59,762 nucleotides of DNA from Bacillota bacterium (GCA_021783135.1 JAJXUE010000001.1:175055-234816); one strand, 5' to 3'; counted from the stretch's first letter, positions 9,168 through 17,265 are shown. Notes: a model not told the origin generated them from the letters alone. Program-made: numbers and translations.

Positions 9168-10241
9168 TTATTGAATGTTAAAGATGCCCTTCATCCAACC
9201 GTTGGTGATCATAGCACCTTCCCAACCGTCCTTGCCACTGCCACATGCCGCTTCACACTGCCAAGTTAAGGCTGTAGGAGTAGACGGTGTGTGGAAGGTG
9301 AACTCCGTTGTACTATATTTTTCTGAAGCTGTCTTAACAGCGATAGGCACATTAAGCCCTATACTTGAAATTGTAATGGTATGTGCGACATTATTGGTAG
9401 GGATGGACGTAACGGTATTCCCGTCCAAAGCCATTGAGCCACCAACAGTCCCAGTCACCTTATTATCACCAGCCGGAATGCCTGCATTCCCATCATCATA
9501 ACTTTCGATTGCAATGGTAACATCTTGATTTTTCGGTAAGGTGAGGTTTGCTGGTACGAATTGCGGCCAACCTGGTTTTCCATCCATTTTGCCTGTTTCC
9601 ATAGTCATGGTGTAGAAGTTGTTTACAACGTTAAAGGTGCCCTTCATCCAATTATCAGTGGACATAGCGCCTTCCCAACCATCTTTGCCACTGCCACATG
9701 CCGCTTCACACTGCCAATTTAAGACTGTAGGAGTAGACGGTGTGTGGAAGGTGAACGTTGTTACACTATATTTTTCGGAAGCTGTCTTAACAGCGATAGG
9801 TACATTAAGCCCAAGGCTTGAAATTGTAATGGTATGTGCGACATCTTTGGTAGGGATAGATGTTACGGATTTTCCGTCTAAAGTCATTGAGCCACCAACA
9901 GTCCCGGTCACCTTATTATCACCAGTCGGAATGCCTGCATTCCCATCATCGTAACTGTTAATTGTAAGGGTAACATCTGCATTAGCGGGCAAAGTAAGGT
10001 TGCCCGGTACGAATTTGGGCCACCCTGGTTTCCCGTCCATCTTGCCCGTTTCCATGGTCATGGTAAAACTTGCTTTTGTAGCACTGTTGGATGCTGCTGT
10101 GGTGCTTACGGTTGAAGTGGTTGTCGGACTTGGACTAGATGGGCTGGCAGTTGATGCAGAAGTACCATTACTAGAGGCTCCACATCCTGCAAGTAGTAAA
10201 GCCGGTAACACTAAAACTGCAAGGAATACTTTCTTTTTCAT
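9168..10241 (-). CDS. Lipoprotein with two cupredoxin-like repeats
   Basis: 357-aa predicted lipoprotein. Signal peptide MKKKVFLAVLVLPALLLAGC with lipobox LAGC (Cys20), then a Ser/Thr linker, then two nearly identical domains of about 150 aa each. Each carries FTMTMETGKMDGKPGWP, YDDGNAGIP, VAHTITIS...GLNVPI, FTFHTPSTPT, and a closing WQCEAACGSGKDGWEGAM. The VAHT histidine, the CEAAC cysteines and the late methionine sit where a copper-binding beta-sandwich related to cytochrome oxidase subunit II would place ligands. Copper binding is therefore inferred, not shown. The start follows AGGGGAGGAAAAA on the minus strand. No oxidase or electron-transfer genes lie nearby. It could also be a non-metal surface protein. 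Confidence 0.75.
   Translation of the reverse strand: MKKKVFLAVLVLPALLLAGCGASSNGTSASTASPSSPSPTTTSTVSTTAASNSATKASFTMTMETGKMDGKPGWPKFVPGNLTLPANADVTLTINSYDDGNAGIPTGDNKVTGTVGGSMTLDGKSVTSIPTKDVAHTITISSLGLNVPIAVKTASEKYSVTTFTFHTPSTPTVLNWQCEAACGSGKDGWEGAMSTDNWMKGTFNVVNNFYTMTMETGKMDGKPGWPQFVPANLTLPKNQDVTIAIESYDDGNAGIPAGDNKVTGTVGGSMALDGNTVTSIPTNNVAHTITISSIGLNVPIAVKTASEKYSTTEFTFHTPSTPTALTWQCEAACGSGKDGWEGAMITNGWMKGIFNIQ
9171..10070 (-). repeat. Tandem internal duplication, about 450 bp per unit
   Basis: The two halves of the lipoprotein gene (about 9171-9619 and 9620-10070) remain very similar at DNA level. Long stretches such as those at 9275-9300 and 9731-9756 are shared almost base for base. This implies a recent duplication or ongoing gene conversion. 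Confidence 0.85.
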
Positions 10242-10290
10242 GTAGTCTTTTTCCTCCCCTTGTTAAGAATTAGTTGAATTTAACATCATA

Positions 10291-10319
10291 AAATTAACGC
10301 TAAATTAACCTGTTGTCAA
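10291..10319 (-). promoter_or_regulatory. Candidate SigA promoter of the lipoprotein gene
   Basis: On the minus strand, a perfect -35 TTGACA (10319-10314), 17-nt spacer, and a weak -10 TAATTT (10296-10291), about 50 bp before the start codon. Confidence 0.45.
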
Positions 10320-10419
10320 GGAATTGATTCTAAAATACAACACAGGACAGTATAAATTTATAAAATCTTAATTTAATGTTCATACAAACAACACATTTTA
10401 AAGTGAGTCTAGTTTTTGG

Positions 10420-10578
10420 GACGATTTGTTAAGATTCTGTTAAAATCGTCTGTAAAAATGTTGCTGCTGATAGATCTTTGTCCAGGTAGGCCGAACGAAA
10501 GAAATTGCGGTTTTCATCCCCAAAACCGAATAACACTATTTACCAACCTAAGACATCCTTGCGAGGATGTCTTTTTTT
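10420..10578 (+). ncRNA. Possible structured leader or small RNA ending in a terminator
   Basis: This 392-bp gap (10242-10633) holds no gene but three stems in a row: GACGATTT/AAATCGTC (10420-10427 with 10443-10450), CGGTTTT/AAAACCG (10508-10514 with 10522-10528), and a strong intrinsic terminator AGACATCCT/AGGATGTCT (10551-10559 with 10564-10572) followed by eight T. No plus-strand gene lies upstream that this terminator could serve. It may end a small RNA or act as an attenuator in the spoIIID leader. A SigE-like element CATACAAA at 10381 has a weak partner at 10358. No known riboswitch class was recognised. Confidence 0.4.
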
Positions 10579-10633
10579 TATGGGGGTGCATATAAATGAA
10601 GTAAAATTTGACGGACAAAAGGGAGGGCTTGGG

Positions 10634-10882
10634 GTGCAAGAATACATCAGAAAACGGGTGCTGGAAGTAAGCAACTACATTTTGGAATCCAGCTCCACGG
10701 TTCGCCAGACGGCGAACGTGTTTGGAGTCTCGAAAAGCACCGTGCATAAAGATGTCACAGAAAGACTGCCTTTAATTAATGAAAAGCTGGCTTCACAAGT
10801 CAAGAACATACTCGATACCAATAAGGCGGAACGTCATATTAGAGGCGGAGAAGCAACCCGGAAGAAATACCAAGAAAACTAA
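10634..10882 (+). CDS. spoIIID: Sporulation transcription factor SpoIIID
   Basis: Small DNA-binding regulator of mother-cell gene expression during sporulation, activating and repressing SigE- and SigK-dependent genes. The start chosen is GTG 10634, seven bases after GGGAGGG. It yields 82 aa beginning MQEYIRKRVLEVSNYI, matching the family; the longer open frame upstream runs through the terminator and is not coding. The helix-turn-helix is at about residues 20-45 (TVRQTANVFGVSKSTVHKD), followed by TERLPLINEKLA and the basic C-terminus with HIRGGEATRKKY. It precedes mbl, as in Bacillus. Confidence 0.95.
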   Translation: MQEYIRKRVLEVSNYILESSSTVRQTANVFGVSKSTVHKDVTERLPLINEKLASQVKNILDTNKAERHIRGGEATRKKYQEN

Positions 10883-10910
10883 TTTTTTTTGTAAAGAAAT
10901 AGGAAAATTT

Positions 10911-10939
10911 AAAGGATATATAGAAAAAGTAGCGAATAA
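10911..10939 (+). promoter_or_regulatory. SigH-type promoter upstream of mbl (perfect match)
   Basis: AAAGGATAT (10911-10919), 11-nt spacer, AGCGAATAA (10931-10939); every position fits the SigH pattern. It starts 28 bp after spoIIID and 147 bp before the mbl ATG. The terminator hairpin at 10949 begins only about 10 bp past the -10 element, so transcripts would start at or inside its 5' arm. Confidence 0.6.
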
Positions 10940-10948
10940 CCAATCAAG

Positions 10949-10978
10949 ATAGACCTGTCAATTGTCTATTTTTTTTAT
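10949..10978 (+). terminator. Terminator of spoIIID
   Basis: Stem ATAGAC/GTCTAT with a 9-nt loop followed by a run of eight or nine T. It lies 66 bp after spoIIID. Confidence 0.7.
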
Positions 10979-11085
10979 GATAGAGCTGTACAACCAGTTA
11001 AAGTATACTTAGTGAGTACTTCTGCCGAATATATAAGGGGACAAGCGCTAGGTCAACCGAGGCTTGAAAGGAGTAATAGCGGCGA

Positions 11086-12093
11086 ATGTTTGGTTACGGT
11101 AATGATTTAGGCATAGACCTAGGCACTGCAACAATTCTTGTTTACGTAAGGGGCAGGGGTATAGTTTTAAATGAGCCCTCAGTTGTGGCAATTGACAAGA
11201 ATGATGATAAAATAATTGCTGTGGGTGAAGAAGCCAGAGCAATGCTGGGGCGGACCCCCGGCAATATTGTAGCCATTAGGCCATTGCGCGATGGAGTAAT
11301 TGCAGACTATAACACTACCGAGCGTATGCTTAGTTATTTTATTGAAAAAGCTGTTGGCAAAAGGTGGTTTTTTAAGCCCCGCGTGGTTGTTTGCATACCG
11401 TCAGGTGTAACTGAGGTGGAGGAACGCGCCGTAAAACAGGCTGCCACTCAAGCAGGAGCAAAAAGTGCCATTGTAGTGGAGGAGCCTTATGCGGCAGCGT
11501 TAGGGGCAGGTCTTGACATTACCGGTCCCGGTGGTAATTTAGTCGTTGATATTGGTGGTGGTACCACTGATGTAGCGGTAATTTCACTTGGCGGCATTGT
11601 GTGCAAGAAATCGCTGCGCGTTGGAGGCGACAAATTTGATGAGGCTATAGTGCGCTTCATTCGTAAAGAACACAGCGTGATGATTGGGGATCGTAGTGCT
11701 GAACAGATTAAGATTAACGTAGGTGCAGCATTACCACAAGGGAGACCTAGTGGTGAAGATAAATTTGAAGTTCGGGGTCGCGATTTGCTAACCGGCTTGC
11801 CGAAGACGGTAGGGGTAACTTCCCGAGAAGCTTATGCAGCAATGGATGAACAAGTTGAAGCTGTAGTAGGGGCAGTGAAAGAGGTGCTTGAAATGACACC
11901 ACCCGAACTATCAGCTGATATTTTGAATCAGGGCATTGTAATGACCGGCGGAGGCTCGCTGTTGTGGGGTCTTGATATCCGTATTTCCCAAGAAACAGGA
12001 CTTCCGGTCTACGTGGCTGAGGACGCCGTATCTTGTGTCGCGTTGGGAACGGGCAAGGTTCTTCAAGGCGTAAAACGCAGAAGGCTGTTATAA
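11086..12093 (+). CDS. mbl: MreB-family actin homologue (Mbl)
   Basis: Cytoskeletal ATPase that guides lateral wall synthesis by the elongation machinery beneath the membrane. 335 aa. Actin-fold motifs: phosphate 1 DLGTATILVYVRGRGIVLNEPS near the start (key residues D, G, T), phosphate 2 DIGGGTTDVAVISLGG at about 154-169, and the adenosine motif MTGGGSLLWGLD at about 285-296. DLGTAT replaces the commoner DLGTAN. The gene after spoIIID is mbl in Bacillus, hence the symbol rather than mreB; no mreCD neighbours are present. AAAGGAG lies about 12 bp upstream of the ATG, a rather long spacing. Confidence 0.93.
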   Translation: MFGYGNDLGIDLGTATILVYVRGRGIVLNEPSVVAIDKNDDKIIAVGEEARAMLGRTPGNIVAIRPLRDGVIADYNTTERMLSYFIEKAVGKRWFFKPRVVVCIPSGVTEVEERAVKQAATQAGAKSAIVVEEPYAAALGAGLDITGPGGNLVVDIGGGTTDVAVISLGGIVCKKSLRVGGDKFDEAIVRFIRKEHSVMIGDRSAEQIKINVGAALPQGRPSGEDKFEVRGRDLLTGLPKTVGVTSREAYAAMDEQVEAVVGAVKEVLEMTPPELSADILNQGIVMTGGGSLLWGLDIRISQETGLPVYVAEDAVSCVALGTGKVLQGVKRRRLL

Positions 12094-12102
12094 TAAATAC
12101 TG

Positions 12103-12132
12103 AGCCAGGCCTTAAGGCCTGGCTTATTTTTC
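12103..12132 (+). terminator. Terminator of mbl
   Basis: Perfect 9-bp stem AGCCAGGCC/GGCCTGGCT, loop TTAA, then TATTTTTC. A second hairpin CCTCGCC/GGCGAGG follows at 12151-12169. Confidence 0.85.
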
Positions 12133-12192
12133 ACTAGTCAGTAAGTATAACCTCGCCAACCAGGCGAGGGCAGCGGAAGATAGTACGAGGAA

Positions 12193-12223
12193 AAGCGCGC
12201 GCTGAGGAAACCGATGCGCGCTT
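12193..12223 (-). terminator. Terminator of the penicillin-binding protein gene
   Basis: AAGCGCGC/GCGCGCTT stem with a 15-nt loop that includes the end of the stop codon. On the minus strand it is followed by TTTTCC. Confidence 0.6.
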
Positions 12224-14378
12224 ATCTTGTAAAATAGGAAAATAGTTTATTTAGCAATCCGGCGTTGGTGCTGTTTGACTTGGGGGCAGGTAAAGGCCTG
12301 CTTCGTTTAATGTTTGGCGGTACATTTCCTTTCGAACTACTGGGTTTAGCTACTGCTTTTTGCGGGGAATCGGCCTTGGAGTTGTGGGTTGGTCCAGTAT
12401 TTTTCGGCGGTAGGGATTTTGCTTTGGCTTTGGTTACCCAAAGCCTTTGCTCGGCAGCAACCATCGCTTGCGGGGGAGCGGCAAAGTGGGAAGGCGGTTT
12501 ATTTGCTAAGATTTTGGTGAATACTTTATGCCAAATCATGGCCGGATAAGTTCCACCGTAGATCTTTTTCAAATAATGTGTGGGGTTAGTTGTATCATAG
12601 CCAAGCCACACCACGCCCAATAATTCAGGGGTGTAGCCTGCAAACCAGGCATCTTTGTTGCCCTGCTTGATTTGCTTAAACTCCGGCAGTTCCGGCAATT
12701 CAGTAGTGCCTGTTTTACCTGCGGCGGGACGATCGGTTAACTCGGCGGCACGCCCGGTTCCGTCCTTTACGGCGGAGCGTAAAAGGTCCGTCATCATGTC
12801 GGCAGTTGCTTGTTGCATCACTCTTTTTGGTTGCGTCTCAAACTGGACAACAGGTTTACCCGCCCCATCTGTAACCTTGGTGATAGTGTGGGTTTCGATT
12901 TTAATTCCTCGATTAGCCAAAGGAGCATATGCGGAGGCTAACTCCAAAGGTGAAAGGCCTTCAGTAGTTCCGCCTAAGGCCAGACCCAGGACTTTATCCT
13001 GGGAGTTCAAAGATGTAAGGCCTAAACGTTTACCAAAGTCATAACCTGCATCGATGCCGATAAGGTTAAGCAAGTTAATAGCGTAGGTATTTACCGACTC
13101 ATCGATTGCTTTGCGCATGGAAATCTTACCCCACGAGCTATTATTCATGTTTGTGGGAGCATAGGCAGCTGAATTGGAGCCATATACCTTGTTGGAACTG
13201 TCGAGCAGGGTAGCAGGACCATAGCCTTTTTCGATTGCCGGACTATAAACAACTAAGGGTTTAAAGGTTGAGCCCGGTTGACGTTTAAGCATTGTAGCTC
13301 TGTTATAACCACGACGAATCACATGGTAACGACCTCCGACTAAGCCTCGTACGGAACCGCTGGCAGGTTCGATGACCACCATAGCACTCTCCGGTAATTG
13401 CGCGTCCACACTAGGTGGAAAATTTGTTTTGTCGGCATATTCTTCCTCTAAAGTTTTTTGTACGTCACAATCTAGGGTAGTGTAAATTTGTAAGCCACCG
13501 TCATATACATCTGATTCTTTTAAACCATAGGTGTGAATTAATTCCTCAATCACATGATCAAGGAAAAAGGGGTACGGATAATCATCTTTGAGCGTGTGCT
13601 TTTGCGTCGGCAAAGAGGCCTTTAGGGCTGAAGCATATTGCTGAGGCCCAATATAACCGTTATGCAGCATTAGTTGCAGTACCGTGGTACGGCGGTTCTT
13701 AGCTTCTTCCACGCTGCGACAAGGGGAGAAACGATACGGATTTTTGGCTAGGCCGGCTAAGAGAGCACTTTCCGGTAAGTTGAGCTCAGCAGCCGGTTTA
13801 TTAAAATAGGTACGGCTGGCTGCTTCGATTCCATTGGCTCCTTCGCCGAAGTACACCGTATTGAGATATAACTCCAAAATTTCTCGTTTTGAGTAGGCTG
13901 ACTCTACTTGACGCGCCAGGAGAGCTTCTTTGATCTTGCGGCTGATGGTTTGCTCTGGAGAGAGTAGAACGTTCTTGACCAACTGTTGAGTTAGTGTGCT
14001 CGCACCTTCTTGTGCACCGCCGCGTAAATCATTAAGTAATGCACGTCCCAGTCCTAAGTAATCAATTCCGTCATGATCATAGAAACGTGCATCTTCAACG
14101 GCCACAATAGCGTCTTGCATCACAGGTGCAACTTGCTCTAACTTAACCGGCAAACGGTAGGTTTTGCCGCGTAATTGAGTTACTATCTTACCATTGTGAT
14201 CGTAAATGGTGGAAACTGATGGCATGACCCGAAAACTTGCTTTGTTCCATCCGGGCAGCTCTTGAGCAGCCTGCGCGACTAAGAACAGGCATAAAGCTCC
14301 TCCTAACATAAAAATCAGGAGCAAAATCATTGCCGCAGACTGAAGCGCAGATTTAGTTGCGATTTGAAGTCGGCTCAT
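12222..14378 (-). CDS. Class A penicillin-binding protein (PBP1A type)
   Basis: Bifunctional peptidoglycan glycosyltransferase and transpeptidase, 718 aa, membrane-anchored. The start is the ATG at 14378, seven bases after GGGAGGG; a TTG six bases earlier sits too close to that site. One membrane segment at about residues 12-35. The GT51 domain has the catalytic glutamate in AVEDARFYDHDGID and EGASTLTQQLVKN. The transpeptidase has SxxK in GSTFKP, SxN in SVNTYAIN and KTG in AGKTGTTE. The C-terminal 80 residues are Lys/Pro/Ser-rich and probably lie in the wall. It stands alone on the minus strand, divergent from the WecG/TagA gene. Confidence 0.95.
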   Translation of the reverse strand: MSRLQIATKSALQSAAMILLLIFMLGGALCLFLVAQAAQELPGWNKASFRVMPSVSTIYDHNGKIVTQLRGKTYRLPVKLEQVAPVMQDAIVAVEDARFYDHDGIDYLGLGRALLNDLRGGAQEGASTLTQQLVKNVLLSPEQTISRKIKEALLARQVESAYSKREILELYLNTVYFGEGANGIEAASRTYFNKPAAELNLPESALLAGLAKNPYRFSPCRSVEEAKNRRTTVLQLMLHNGYIGPQQYASALKASLPTQKHTLKDDYPYPFFLDHVIEELIHTYGLKESDVYDGGLQIYTTLDCDVQKTLEEEYADKTNFPPSVDAQLPESAMVVIEPASGSVRGLVGGRYHVIRRGYNRATMLKRQPGSTFKPLVVYSPAIEKGYGPATLLDSSNKVYGSNSAAYAPTNMNNSSWGKISMRKAIDESVNTYAINLLNLIGIDAGYDFGKRLGLTSLNSQDKVLGLALGGTTEGLSPLELASAYAPLANRGIKIETHTITKVTDGAGKPVVQFETQPKRVMQQATADMMTDLLRSAVKDGTGRAAELTDRPAAGKTGTTELPELPEFKQIKQGNKDAWFAGYTPELLGVVWLGYDTTNPTHYLKKIYGGTYPAMIWHKVFTKILANKPPSHFAAPPQAMVAAEQRLWVTKAKAKSLPPKNTGPTHNSKADSPQKAVAKPSSSKGNVPPNIKRSRPLPAPKSNSTNAGLLNKLFSYFTR

Positions 14379-14432
14379 TCGCAATCCCTCCCTAATTATT
14401 TTCTCCCGTTACCGCCGGATAATTTATATAAT

Positions 14433-14461
14433 TTGAACTTTTAGGCTAAGTTTGTTAAACT
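14433..14461 (+). promoter_or_regulatory. Weak SigA-like promoter before the WecG/TagA gene
   Basis: TTGAAC (14433-14438), 17-nt spacer, TAAACT (14456-14461), 30 bp before the start codon. Each half matches 4 of 6. Confidence 0.35.
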
Positions 14462-14491
14462 TTTTTCACTAAGTAGAGAAGGTGGCATAAG

Positions 14492-15211
14492 TTGCGCGTT
14501 GATGTTCTAGGTGTAGGAATCGACTGTTTAAGTATGGAACAAGTAGTTGCGGAGATTGTGCGGTTTGTCAGTGAGGGTAAGCCTAGACGTGTGGTAACTG
14601 CAAATCCGGAAATGCTGTATTATGCGCAGCATAAACCGGAAACCAAAGCTTTGCTAAATCAAGCTGATCTAGTTACGGCAGACGGCGAAGGAGTGGTATG
14701 GGCGGCACGGTTCTTGCGTCAGCCTATCCCGCAACGGATTACGGGTATCGACCTGCTCAACGCAGTATTCCCTGTGGCTAACAGCCGTTGTTGGCGCATT
14801 TTCCTTTTAGGCGCGGCGCCAGGGATTGCCGCAGAGGCAGCGCGCAGGCTCAAACTTCAATATCCCAATATTGAGTTTGCAGAGTGTGATGGCTACTTTC
14901 CAGCCTCGCGTGAACCGGAAGTGCTGGCGCAAATTAAACAATTCGCGCCACAGCTGTTGCTAGTGGGTTTGGGCGCTGTGCGGCAGGAGCAATGGATAGC
15001 TGACTATTTAAGTGGTCTAAATGTTCCGGTGGCCATTGGGGTTGGAGGGAGCTTTGATGTCTGGTCAGGCAAACTAAAACGTGCGCCCTACTGGGTGCAA
15101 CGTATCAAGTTAGAATGGTTTTACCGCTTGCTCAGCCAACCGCGGCGGCTCAAACGCCAAATCAATCTGCCTAAGTTTGTTCTGGCCGTAGTGCAACAGA
15201 AATATTTATGA
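14492..15211 (+). CDS. WecG/TagA/CpsF family glycosyltransferase
   Basis: GT26 enzyme that transfers a sugar, typically N-acetylmannosamine, to undecaprenyl-diphosphate-linked GlcNAc in teichoic acid or secondary wall polymer synthesis, at the cytoplasmic membrane face. 239 aa. Motifs: TANPEMLYYA, TADGEGVVWAAR (catalytic Asp region), ITGIDLL, LLGAAPGIAAEAA, LLVGLGAVRQEQWI, GVGGSFDVWSGKLKRAP, and the C-terminal EWFYRLLSQPRRLKRQ that contacts the membrane. TTG 14492 follows GAAGGTGG. Substrate sugars cannot be read from sequence. It is upstream of sigI; its stop codon overlaps the putative SigI promoter. Confidence 0.92.
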   Translation: MRVDVLGVGIDCLSMEQVVAEIVRFVSEGKPRRVVTANPEMLYYAQHKPETKALLNQADLVTADGEGVVWAARFLRQPIPQRITGIDLLNAVFPVANSRCWRIFLLGAAPGIAAEAARRLKLQYPNIEFAECDGYFPASREPEVLAQIKQFAPQLLLVGLGAVRQEQWIADYLSGLNVPVAIGVGGSFDVWSGKLKRAPYWVQRIKLEWFYRLLSQPRRLKRQINLPKFVLAVVQQKYL

Positions 15212-15239
15212 CCCCCGCAAAATAGGTCAAATTTACGTA
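15211..15239 (+). promoter_or_regulatory. Candidate autoregulatory SigI promoter
   Basis: ACCCCC at 15211-15216, which begins on the stop codon of the preceding gene, and CGTA at 15236-15239, 19 nt later. SigI promoters are reported to carry an ACCCCC-like -35 and a CGAA/CGWA -10. The site is 61 bp before sigI, which autoregulates in Bacillus. The spacer length needs comparison with mapped SigI promoters. Confidence 0.5.
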
Positions 15240-15299
15240 TTAAATAGTAAATCGTTCTGGCTCCAGATAGAAAAATTTCGTTCTTGGGGTGGGGATACG

Positions 15300-16040
15300 T
15301 TGGACGCCAGGTGGGATTTGGAAAACAATGGGATAGCTATGGCCCAAAATGACGCTCTTAGACGCGAAGCATATGTAGCAGACCACAGAACCTTTGTGTT
15401 CAGAGTAACCAGCAAGTTTTGTCGCAGGAGCTTAAATTGGGAACAAGATGATGAATTGTCAATAGCGTTAATAGCCTTCAACGAGGCCATTAATGCCTAT
15501 GACCTTACTAGAGGTGTGCCTTTTTTAGCCTTTGCCCGTAGGGTGATGTATAGTCGACTCACTGACTTTGTGCGCAGGGAAGTGAAACATCACACAATAA
15601 GCTTGGATGCAACACTTGAGTCTGAATCTAGCGCGCAATCTGTGCCGGAATCACAGGCAGCGTGGGCCAATTATTCGCGTGAACAGGCCGATCAAGAACG
15701 GGCGGAGGAATTACTCACCTATCAGGCCCGCCTGCAGGAGTTTGGCCTAAGTCTGAACGACCTAGTCAAGGTTTCGCCTAAACATCGCGATACGCGTGAA
15801 AACCTAATGCGAGCTGCCATAGTTTTGTGCTCCAATCCGGAACTACAACGTAGCTTACTGAAAAAAAGGCAGATGCCAATTAAAGAGCTGTCTATAGCAA
15901 GCAGTATCAACCTTAAAACTTTGGAACGGGGACGCAAGTATATCGTTTCAGTAGCACTGATAATTGCGGGCGGCGAGGAATTCTTGCACCTAAGAAGCTA
16001 CATTAAGTTTCCGGGCCAAGGAGGTGTGGTTAATGGCTAA
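15300..16040 (+). CDS. sigI: RNA polymerase sigma factor SigI
   Basis: Alternative sigma factor of the sigma-70 family, linked to heat and wall stress in Bacillus and to polysaccharide sensing in cellulolytic clostridia. 246 aa from TTG 15300, behind GGGGTGGGG. The N-terminal sigma-2 region contains WEQDDELSIALIAFNEAINAY and FLAFARRVMYSRLTDFVRRE; a C-terminal SigI-specific domain replaces region 4 (KELSIASSINLKTLERGRKYI). It overlaps rsgI by 8 bp, the standard sigma/anti-sigma pair. Confidence 0.92.
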   Translation: MDARWDLENNGIAMAQNDALRREAYVADHRTFVFRVTSKFCRRSLNWEQDDELSIALIAFNEAINAYDLTRGVPFLAFARRVMYSRLTDFVRREVKHHTISLDATLESESSAQSVPESQAAWANYSREQADQERAEELLTYQARLQEFGLSLNDLVKVSPKHRDTRENLMRAAIVLCSNPELQRSLLKKRQMPIKELSIASSINLKTLERGRKYIVSVALIIAGGEEFLHLRSYIKFPGQGGVVNG

Positions 16041-17208
16041 AATCAAAGGCGTTGTGGCGCAAATAGAGAAGAATAACTTTATATTAATTACGCCTCAGGG
16101 TGAATTTGTTAAAGCCAGAGCTGCGGGTCGCAAGCCAAACCTAGGACAGGAAATTGAAGGGGAACACTTTGCGCCGGCGTGGCGTAAGTTAGCGCTGGCC
16201 GCGGCTGCAGTGCTGCTAATCGGACTGATGCTGCCCTTTTATCCGCTACTTACCGCCTCCGCACAACCGGCCGCTTATGTTTCCTTGGATATCAACCCCA
16301 GTGTGGAACTGGGGGTAAACAAACAAGGCTCGGTGATAGAGGTGAAGGCCTTCAACCAGGCAGGCAAAGCCTTACTGGACGGACCCGGCGTTGCTCAAAC
16401 CAACGTGTATCAAGCGGTACAAAATTTAGTCAGCAAGGCTATTCAGGCTGGATATATTCAGCAAAGCGCGAGCAATTTGCTGGTAATAAGTTATACAGGC
16501 GATGGCTCCTATAAATTTAATCAACAGGAACTTAACAACTTAGTTAACAACTTAGTTACAGCGGCAAAGCTGCAGGTACAGGTGCTTGTTACCCCGACTA
16601 CATTAGCTGAACATAAACAGGCTTTAGCACAGCAAATGTCCCAGGGACAATATGCTTTGGTACAGGCAGCCAAAGTCAAAGGCTTAAAACTTGACACCGG
16701 CCTAGTGCGCAATAATGGTATCGAACAAGCCTTGCATGCTCAGGGGATAACGATAGCCGAAGTAGCTCCCGCAGTCACGTGGATGGGACCGCCAATCAAC
16801 ACACCTGTAGCGCCGCTCAACCCACTCAAGCCGCTACAAAGGGAACATAGACAACAGACCGAACCAAAGGCGAGTAGTCATTCTGGCACCACGCTTGAAA
16901 CTAATCAAGGTTCTCCTATCGGTGACGCCCAAAGTCACCTGCAAGGCCAACATAACAGCTCCGGTGACAACAGTTCCGCTGTCAATAGCTCCGGTCTCAG
17001 CAGCTCTGGCGATAATAGCTCAAAAGGTAATCACGAGGCTATACATCCGAGCGGCCACGGAACTGGCGAAATCACTGGCAAAACGGGGGGGATGCCTCAT
17101 TCGGGTGATGAAAGGCGACCTTCAAATACAACTGATACCGTTGGGAACAAGCCGAATGAGAACGATGCATCCGGTCAGTACAACAATGATAACCACGGGG
17201 ATCATTGA
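16033..17208 (+). CDS. rsgI: Anti-sigma factor RsgI
   Basis: Membrane anti-sigma factor that binds SigI with its short N-terminal cytoplasmic domain and senses outside signals through its exported part. 391 aa from ATG 16033, six bases after AAGGAGGTG. Residues 1-50 form the RsgI N-domain (KIKGVVAQIEKNNFILITPQ). One membrane segment is at about 55-75 (LALAAAAVLLIGLMLPFY), followed by the conserved periplasmic-type domain with AAYVSLDINPSVELGVN. From about residue 265 the tail is Ser/Asn/Gly/His-rich and probably disordered. There is no carbohydrate-binding or hydrolase module like those on Clostridium thermocellum RsgI proteins, so a wall or envelope cue is more likely. Confidence 0.9.
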   Translation: MAKIKGVVAQIEKNNFILITPQGEFVKARAAGRKPNLGQEIEGEHFAPAWRKLALAAAAVLLIGLMLPFYPLLTASAQPAAYVSLDINPSVELGVNKQGSVIEVKAFNQAGKALLDGPGVAQTNVYQAVQNLVSKAIQAGYIQQSASNLLVISYTGDGSYKFNQQELNNLVNNLVTAAKLQVQVLVTPTTLAEHKQALAQQMSQGQYALVQAAKVKGLKLDTGLVRNNGIEQALHAQGITIAEVAPAVTWMGPPINTPVAPLNPLKPLQREHRQQTEPKASSHSGTTLETNQGSPIGDAQSHLQGQHNSSGDNSSAVNSSGLSSSGDNSSKGNHEAIHPSGHGTGEITGKTGGMPHSGDERRPSNTTDTVGNKPNENDASGQYNNDNHGDH

Positions 17209-17265
17209 AACCGAAGTATTTGTGGTGCCTGATAGGAATATTACGCAACAAGATTGGTGAAAATT

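Noticed and set aside
10505-10633. Extended SpoIIID or small gene in the leader
   Set aside because: The frame runs through a perfect terminator and the added residues do not resemble the family.
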